NCBI GenBank assembly: GCA_964571815.1
Contig: CAZNDN010000024.1
Span: 1 to 38,843 of the forward strand
From: CAZNDN01 sp964571815
GTDB lineage: Bacteria > Fibrobacterota > Chitinivibrionia > Chitinivibrionales > WJKA01
Length of the DNA: 38,843 bases
Direction: 5' to 3'
Part shown: positions 33,195-38,843 of the stretch, piece by piece
How positions within the stretch are numbered: the first letter of the stretch is position 1
How the letters are laid out: every line of letters starts with the position of its first letter
The notes under the pieces: model-generated
Databases searched by the model: none
Told to the model about the DNA's origin: nothing
Seen by the model: only the letters and a program-made list of their open reading frames with translations
Program-made: the position numbers and the translations under genes

Positions 33195-33925
33195 GAGGTA
33201 CGGCCGGTGTGGTTGCCGTGTCGGTATTGCTGCCCGCGGTAACCTGTCCTACACCTGAGCCCCCGCTTCCACCCCGGCTTGCATCGCCGCGGTTCGTCTC
33301 CATGAAACCCGCGGCCGTTCGCAGCGGGGGACGATACCGAGAGGCAATCAGCTTCTGCTGGGAGGCTCCGCCCGAAGATTCCAACCGGGTGGACAACTAC
33401 ACCGTGCTTCGTGAAATCCGCGACAGTTCCGACACGATACGCACCGTGGCCGTCTACGGTATTCCACGTGACGTGGGCTGTTACTTCGATCCGATCGAGC
33501 ATGTCGAGGCTCCGCCCGAACGCACCTACAAGAACGTCTATTACCGGATTTTCGCAACGGATACGGTCGGCGAGCCGGGTGACACGTCGGATGCCGCGTG
33601 TTTCGTCCTTGCGGCGCCACCCTTCCTGGTCAACCCTCACGAGGGGGATACACTCACGCCTGAGGCGTTTCAATGGCGTGTGGCCGGGTTCGGAGATTCC
33701 TACGATACCTACATGGAGCTGTTCCGCGAGGACAGCCTGCTGTGGCGCAGCGATACGCTTCGGGATATATTCGGCGGACTGGACGATTTCGGAAACCATG
33801 AGATGCGCCTTCCGGACTCTCTCTCTCCGCTGCCGTCGGGTTCGTATGCCTGGGCCGTCTTCCTCGATGTCAGCGTCGGTAAGTATCCCTCTTCGATACG
33901 GGTCGGTGCGTTCCATGTTCGCTAG
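33182..33925 (+). CDS. Exported Fn3-like protein
   Basis: This 247-residue protein has an N-terminal signal ending in VLLPAVTC, which might be a weak lipobox. Two beta-sandwich segments follow that look like fibronectin type III or Ig folds: YREAISFCWEAPPEDSNRVDNYTVLRE with a later VYYRIFATDTVGEPGDTSD, then FQWRVAGFGDSYDTYMELFRED with SGSYAWAVFLDV. The ATG at 33182 was chosen over an upstream start inside ruvX because the signal begins here. It overlaps the C25 peptidase gene by 11 bases, so the two are probably made together and work at the cell surface. Confidence 0.75.
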   Translation: MRRLRGTAGVVAVSVLLPAVTCPTPEPPLPPRLASPRFVSMKPAAVRSGGRYREAISFCWEAPPEDSNRVDNYTVLREIRDSSDTIRTVAVYGIPRDVGCYFDPIEHVEAPPERTYKNVYYRIFATDTVGEPGDTSDAACFVLAAPPFLVNPHEGDTLTPEAFQWRVAGFGDSYDTYMELFREDSLLWRSDTLRDIFGGLDDFGNHEMRLPDSLSPLPSGSYAWAVFLDVSVGKYPSSIRVGAFHVR

Positions 33926-36900
33926 GCTTCTCAGGGGCACAACGCAGGCGGTGCTGGTGCTCGTTTCACTATGCGCGGCCGTCGAATACGAGATTGTGAA
34001 CATCGAGCGCAGCGGCCTCCGGATTGCCTTCCGAGACGCGGCCGGAGACCGGATGCTGCCGGACTTCCTTGGATTCAGCTCCCGTCCCGACCTCGAGCCC
34101 GCGGTGCGGATCCGGCCGGCCGGTCGGTGCGGGTCGCCGGCCGAAATGTCCGCGGAGTACGCCGGCCGTCGCGGGGCGGATTACATTCAGTGGATCGCCT
34201 TCAGCGTTCGACCCTGCCCCGGCGGCTCTCAAAGCGGAACAATCACCGTCGACTACGGCGCCCCCTGCGTCGACATGCGCGGAACCGGCCGGGCACGGAT
34301 CGACAATGGTGTCGTTCATGTGCCGCTGCTCTCCGCTCTTTCCAAATCGCGCTCGGTGTCCCCACCCTCTCCGCCCTGTGAATCGGGAGTGAAAATGGAA
34401 GTTGCGGCCGATGGTATCTACGTGGTGAAAGGCTCGGATCTTCGCCGCGCCGGGGTGCCCATCAACCGTATCCCTTCACGAAGCTACCGTCTGTTTCTCC
34501 GCGACCGGGAAATCCCTCTCTACGTTGCCGGATCCCATCGAAATACACTGAGCGAGAGCGACGAGCTTCTGTTCTACGGCCGCATGCTCAGGGGAAGCAA
34601 CCACCACTATGCGCACTACTCGTTTGCCAACGTCTACTGGCTTACCTGGAACGACGGTGCGCCGGGGATACGCGTGGCCGAGGCTTCGGGACGCCTGCGC
34701 CTTGACAGGAGCCGCTATCGCGATCGGGAGCAGCGGGACGTGGAACCGACCGCGAGGGATTTCAGAGACACCGTGCATATCGAGCTGGACAACGGAATCC
34801 TGTGGCTGGGCGGTATCGAGCAGCCCCGGGAGCTTCGGGTCACCGAAGATACCGGCGAGGATGTCGACAACTGGTACTGGGGTACGATGGGCGAAAAGGA
34901 ACTGACCGAATTCACCTTCCCGCTGGTTTCTCCCGCGGCCCGCGGCCGCGCACGCATCCGCATCGGGCTGATGGGGATAACGGCGATGGACGATCAGGAC
35001 ACGGATCACATGCTGACGGTGCTGCTCAACGGTGAGTCGCCGGGCGGCTCCGCCCGGACCGCGGCCTGGGACGGGCAGAAGGCGCACGTGTTCACGCTTC
35101 CCTCGGTCTCCAACGAGCTGCTCGCGCACGGCAAAAACGAACTCGCATTCGTGACAGTCAACCGGGGGTTCGCCGACCGAAGTGCATTAAACTGGATTGA
35201 AATTGCATACGACCGGGATTTCCGGGCACTGGACAATGCGATTCATTTCAGAAATCACCCGGAGGACATCGATGCGCTGAAACAGTTCGAGATCGAGGGC
35301 TTCACCCGCCCGTCGCTGGAGCTGTGGGATATCGGCGGTGCCAGGTTTATCGAGGAGTTCACGGTTCGCCGGGAGGAGACCGGTAGAAAAGAGACGTTCA
35401 CGCTCGTGTTTCAGGACAGCCTGCCGCGTGTTACACGCTTCTACGCGCAGTCGACCGACAAACGCCGCCGTCCGGCCCTCATGCAACTGGATACGATACG
35501 GACGGCCTGGAACTGGGGCACCGATATCGACTACGTCATGATCACCCCCCGCCGGTTCGAGGGGCTTCTGCAACCTCTCGCGGAGCTTCACCGGTCCCGG
35601 GGGCTTCGCACACGTATTGTCGCGCTTGAGGACATTTACAACCGGTTCGGCTACGGCCTTCGCGATCCCGAAAGTATCAGGCGCATGCTGCGTTTCGTCT
35701 GCGAGCGCGCGGGAGATACCCCCCCGCGCTACCTTCTTCTGGCCGGCGACGCTTCGCACGATTTCGACAAGACGGCCGCGGGCCGAAGCTCCAACGTGGT
35801 TCCTACGCACCTGAGCCGCGTCTCGAACTGGGGCCCGTGCTCCAACGACGGCTACTTCGCGGAGATCTTCGGTGACGACCATATCGCCGACCTCTACACC
35901 GGACGCTTCCCCGCCCGGGATTCGGCCGACCTTCAGCGCATGGTACGGAAGACGATTCGGGTACTGTCCATGGAGGAGCCGGGATTCTGGCGGGAAAACC
36001 TGCTGCTGGCCGGGGGGCGCGAAGCGGTTTTCACCCGGTTCAACAACCGCGTCCGCGCCGCGTATGTCGGGAATGCACTGCACATCGAGCGCATTGACGC
36101 CGACCCGGCATCACCGTACTTCACCACCCGGACCGGAGCGTCGCAGCACCTGGCGGACATGATCAACACCGGCGTGTACGCGGTGAATTTCAACGGTCAC
36201 GGCGGCGGCAATGTGTGGTCGGACAACCGTCTGTTCTCCTACACCGACATGGGCAAGCTGTACAACGATCAGTGGGGCGAAGGCGGACGACTCCCGCACG
36301 TTTTCAGCTTCACGTGTCTGACCGGTTTCTTCGAAAGCACCGAATACCGCTCGCTGGGAGAGGAATTTCTCCGAAGCTCCGAAGCGGGAGCGGTAAGTTT
36401 CTACGGCGCCTCCGGGTATACTTCGCGAAACGGCAACATCGAGATGAATGCATTGCTGCTGCGAGACGCCGTTGCGGGGAGCTTCGAGAGTATCGGCGAA
36501 CTGCTCCGGCGCGCCGAAACCCACATGCTGGTGCTCGATCCCTTCAACAACCTCCCACTGGTGCGCCAGTACAATCTGATCGGCGACCCTGCCCTTCCCT
36601 GGCGCCTGCCTCCCGACACCCTGGACCTGGCGCTGTCGCGCACCGCCCTCGCGGCTGGGGATACCCTTACGATCAAGGGAAAAACCGGATCGATCCGCGG
36701 AGGGAAGGTGAAGGTGCGCGTGATGTCCGGCACCGAACAGATCGCCGGAGCGACTAACGCCTTCTCCCGGGGTCGGTTCAGGCACGACGTGGTTCTGAAG
36801 GACTCCGCGGTCGTTACCCGCGGCCTGGTGCGCGCCTACGCATGGAACGACAGCTCCGAGGTTCGCGGATGGGTGCCGTTTGCCAAGGACCGGATTGTCA

Positions 36901-38636
36901 TGCATAACGTGACCGCATCGCTTGACACAATTCATTTCGGCGACTCGGTGCGAATAAGCGGCGAGCTGAGTTCCCCGTCGGGCGGTGCGCTGCCGGCAAT
37001 GCGGTGCCTGTACGCGGTTGCTTCGCCGTTTATCGATGAAAGCGAGTTTGAGGCGGACGGAAGCGTGGGGATCTCCGCACTGGATTCCACCCGCTGGATC
37101 ACCTCGTCGCCGGTTCCCGTTCGTTTCCAGGGGGTGGACAAGACGAGTCTGAAGATTCGATTTCGCTCAACCGATGCTTTTGAAATGTCGGAGATATACT
37201 CCTTCACCGTGTATCCTCTCTGCGACCTCCGTATCGAGCGGGACTCGGTACGCGTCGTGTTTGCCGACGATTCGCTTCGAGCGGTATTCTCCGTCCACAA
37301 CAGCGGTGCGGCCGCTGCCGGACCTTTCGGCGTGAGGGCGGTCTGGGGCACGGCGCCCGACACGGTGCACGCCGGCGGCGCTGTTCGGAAGGATTCTTCG
37401 AGGGTGGGCGAGTCGGTGCCGTTCGCCCTGGCGCTGAGCGACACACAGGGCGTTATGCCGCTTTCGGTCTACGTCAACCCGGCCCGCGACCCCGTGGAGA
37501 TTGACTATGCCAACAATCGCGGGCATGCAACGCTGCGGGTCGGCCGGGCGCGTCTCAGAGATGTCACGGACACCCTCTTCTCGCCCGGCGGCGGGGTCGC
37601 GGTGTCTCCGGCCGCGCGGCTCTCCCGACGACACACCGTGTTTCTTTTCGGCACCCCTCCCCAACGGCGTGCTCCACGGGCCTCGGGCGGCGCCTGGGTT
37701 CCCCTCCGCGGAGATTCGGTGGCCGCGTTCCGTATCGCGCTCCGCCGAAAGCTTCGCGCCCGTGATTCGCTGCGCTGGTCTTTCGAGCCGGCCCGGAGTT
37801 GGCTCGAAGCTCATGGCGGAGAGGGAACATCGAAATCCCGTGCCGAAAAACCTTCGGCCGCCACGCCGGTGCTTATGCGCTTCGACACCCTGGCGGGAGG
37901 ATGGCTGCCGGTCCGGACCGGCGAGAACGCCGATTCTTCCCGACTGAGCCTCACCACACGAACCAGGGGTCCGTTCGCCGCCGCAACTATCGAGGACCAC
38001 GAGCCGCCGACCATACAGGTGTCGGTGGCCGGACAACCGATAACGTTTCTTGACTACGCAGCCAGAAACAAGGCATTCGACATCTCTATCTTCGATCCCT
38101 CGGGTGTTGTGGCTCACTCGGTCGAGGTGGCGCTCAACGGGACGCTGCTTGATGAGACTGAGTGCTCCCGGCCGCACCAGGCCGACAGTTCCGGCAATGT
38201 GCGTCTTACCGCTTATCCACCCGGGAAACGCCGAATCGATTCACTGTCGGTCCGCGCATCAGACTTCGCCGGCAACGACACAACCGCGTTCTTTGCCTAT
38301 CTTCCGGGCGAGAAACTGAGAATCTCGTTTCTTGCCTGCCACCCCAATCCCTTCACCGACGCCCACAACACGGGCGAGGGGATCCGACTCGCGTTTCTGC
38401 TGACCGATATGGCCGACGAGGCGCGGCTCAGTATCCACACGATCAGCGGCAAGCGGATCCGGCACTGGAAGTTCCGCGATGCGATCGGATACCGTGAAGT
38501 GGGATGGGACGGGCGAAGCCGGCACGGATATCATCTCGCCAACGGTACCTACTACCTGAAACTCACCGCCCGCAGCGGCAAACGTGAAGTAAAGAAGCTC
38601 ATCAGAATCGCGAAGCTCGAAGGCTACCGACGGTGA
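33915..38636 (+). CDS. Giant C25 (gingipain/PorU-type) cysteine peptidase with FlgD-Ig C-terminal domain
   Basis: This 1573-residue exported protein starts with a signal (FARLLRGTTQAVLVLVSLCAAV). Its central region is a peptidase of clan CD, family C25: YLLLAGDASHDF, YTGRFPARD, the catalytic histidine in NFNGHGGGN (His762) and the catalytic cysteine in FSFTCLTGF (Cys801). An N-terminal beta-rich domain precedes it and several Ig-like domains follow. The last 98 residues, from HPNPF at 1476 to the end, form an FlgD-Ig/T9SS-type sorting domain (VGWDGRSRHGYHLANGTYYLKL). This is the layout of PorU-like sortases and their relatives of the type IX secretion system. Although the frame is open 168 codons further up, the ATG at 33915 carries the signal peptide. 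Confidence 0.88.
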   Translation: MFARLLRGTTQAVLVLVSLCAAVEYEIVNIERSGLRIAFRDAAGDRMLPDFLGFSSRPDLEPAVRIRPAGRCGSPAEMSAEYAGRRGADYIQWIAFSVRPCPGGSQSGTITVDYGAPCVDMRGTGRARIDNGVVHVPLLSALSKSRSVSPPSPPCESGVKMEVAADGIYVVKGSDLRRAGVPINRIPSRSYRLFLRDREIPLYVAGSHRNTLSESDELLFYGRMLRGSNHHYAHYSFANVYWLTWNDGAPGIRVAEASGRLRLDRSRYRDREQRDVEPTARDFRDTVHIELDNGILWLGGIEQPRELRVTEDTGEDVDNWYWGTMGEKELTEFTFPLVSPAARGRARIRIGLMGITAMDDQDTDHMLTVLLNGESPGGSARTAAWDGQKAHVFTLPSVSNELLAHGKNELAFVTVNRGFADRSALNWIEIAYDRDFRALDNAIHFRNHPEDIDALKQFEIEGFTRPSLELWDIGGARFIEEFTVRREETGRKETFTLVFQDSLPRVTRFYAQSTDKRRRPALMQLDTIRTAWNWGTDIDYVMITPRRFEGLLQPLAELHRSRGLRTRIVALEDIYNRFGYGLRDPESIRRMLRFVCERAGDTPPRYLLLAGDASHDFDKTAAGRSSNVVPTHLSRVSNWGPCSNDGYFAEIFGDDHIADLYTGRFPARDSADLQRMVRKTIRVLSMEEPGFWRENLLLAGGREAVFTRFNNRVRAAYVGNALHIERIDADPASPYFTTRTGASQHLADMINTGVYAVNFNGHGGGNVWSDNRLFSYTDMGKLYNDQWGEGGRLPHVFSFTCLTGFFESTEYRSLGEEFLRSSEAGAVSFYGASGYTSRNGNIEMNALLLRDAVAGSFESIGELLRRAETHMLVLDPFNNLPLVRQYNLIGDPALPWRLPPDTLDLALSRTALAAGDTLTIKGKTGSIRGGKVKVRVMSGTEQIAGATNAFSRGRFRHDVVLKDSAVVTRGLVRAYAWNDSSEVRGWVPFAKDRIVMHNVTASLDTIHFGDSVRISGELSSPSGGALPAMRCLYAVASPFIDESEFEADGSVGISALDSTRWITSSPVPVRFQGVDKTSLKIRFRSTDAFEMSEIYSFTVYPLCDLRIERDSVRVVFADDSLRAVFSVHNSGAAAAGPFGVRAVWGTAPDTVHAGGAVRKDSSRVGESVPFALALSDTQGVMPLSVYVNPARDPVEIDYANNRGHATLRVGRARLRDVTDTLFSPGGGVAVSPAARLSRRHTVFLFGTPPQRRAPRASGGAWVPLRGDSVAAFRIALRRKLRARDSLRWSFEPARSWLEAHGGEGTSKSRAEKPSAATPVLMRFDTLAGGWLPVRTGENADSSRLSLTTRTRGPFAAATIEDHEPPTIQVSVAGQPITFLDYAARNKAFDISIFDPSGVVAHSVEVALNGTLLDETECSRPHQADSSGNVRLTAYPPGKRRIDSLSVRASDFAGNDTTAFFAYLPGEKLRISFLACHPNPFTDAHNTGEGIRLAFLLTDMADEARLSIHTISGKRIRHWKFRDAIGYREVGWDGRSRHGYHLANGTYYLKLTARSGKREVKKLIRIAKLEGYRR

Positions 38637-38843
38637 GAGGAGAAAATCGCCGGCCCCCATTCGTAGCCTTTGAACCGTGACCTTACCCACCCTGCGTGCC
38701 GGTGTCATGCGTGACAGTTTTTGGCCCGCTGCTGGGAGAGTAGGTGGAGTGGGGAATGGGGAATGCGGAATGGGAAATGTGGAATGGAAGTATAGTCAGT
38801 GGAGAAAGTCGTGGCTCACGGGGGACCGGGGTACGCCTCGATT
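38637..38843. other. Intergenic end of the window
   Basis: No gene is evident in the last 207 bases. The stretch holds a purine-rich heptamer repeat, described separately. The next gene lies beyond the window. Confidence 0.5.
38750..38784 (+). repeat. Five tandem copies of a degenerate heptamer TGGGGAA
   Basis: Reading from 38750: TGGGGAA, TGGGGAA, TGCGGAA, TGGGAAA, TGTGGAA, then a partial sixth TGGAAG. The strand is almost pure purine plus T. It lies between the C25 peptidase gene and the window end. Confidence 0.7.

Noticed and set aside
1..38843. tRNA, rRNA, CRISPR arrays, insertion sequences, prophage genes
   Set aside because: I read for their usual signs and saw none; the only repeats are the contig overlaps, short inverted repeats and the terminal heptamers.

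Overview
The window looks like a scaffold from a high-GC, diderm (outer-membrane) bacterium, most plausibly an uncultured FCB-group lineage such as Fibrobacterota or a neighbour. The evidence is LpxK (lipid A), a TonB-dependent receptor, a giant C25 (gingipain/PorU-type) peptidase with an FlgD-Ig/T9SS-like C-terminal domain, and several large secreted or outer-membrane proteins with no recognisable relatives. The assignment is inference from gene content. The sequence is draft or metagenomic in style: it has three 100-N scaffold gaps, and two of them are flanked by identical 55-bp contig ends, so those two are not real gaps.

Layout. (1) 172-9526, all minus: a PHP-domain metalloprotein, two tandem UbiA prenyltransferases, a TPR protein, a 2[4Fe-4S] ferredoxin, a geranylgeranyl-reductase-family flavoprotein, an HDOD protein and a FapA/DUF342 protein. 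The UbiA-UbiA-TPR-ferredoxin-GGR genes overlap or nearly touch and look like one isoprenoid or ether-lipid-type operon. (2) 9688-11241, plus: rpsT (S20) and lysA. (3) 11345-15644, minus: a lipoprotein with its own promoter, then an operon cobO - glycerate 2-kinase - GluR0-like ligand-gated K+ channel with 4-bp start/stop overlaps. (4) 15874-18024, plus: a trypsin-like protease carrying a PEGA and two concanavalin-like modules. (5) 18104-21933, minus: a large secreted protein and a probable outer-membrane barrel, followed directly by the orphan C-terminal tail of an ABC-transporter ATPase. (6) 22112-24501, plus: two envelope proteins. (7) 24533-26758, minus: a TonB-dependent receptor, divergent from rpmE (L31). 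(8) 26986-33194, plus, housekeeping: rpmE, prfA-prmC-lpxK (lpxK broken by a true gap), an SH3 membrane protein, a triple-SH3/TM/receiver-like/DUF4388 protein, and ruvX. (9) 33182-38636, plus: an FnIII-like exported protein and the C25 peptidase. The window ends in a purine-rich heptamer repeat.

The best candidates for something new are the UbiA-UbiA-ferredoxin-GGR cluster (archaeal-type lipid chemistry in a bacterium), the GluR0-like channel co-operonic with cobO and glycerate kinase, the SH3-DUF4388 envelope sensor pair, and the ABC-ATPase tail fused to the end of an unrelated gene. No tRNA, rRNA, CRISPR array, transposase or phage gene was seen.
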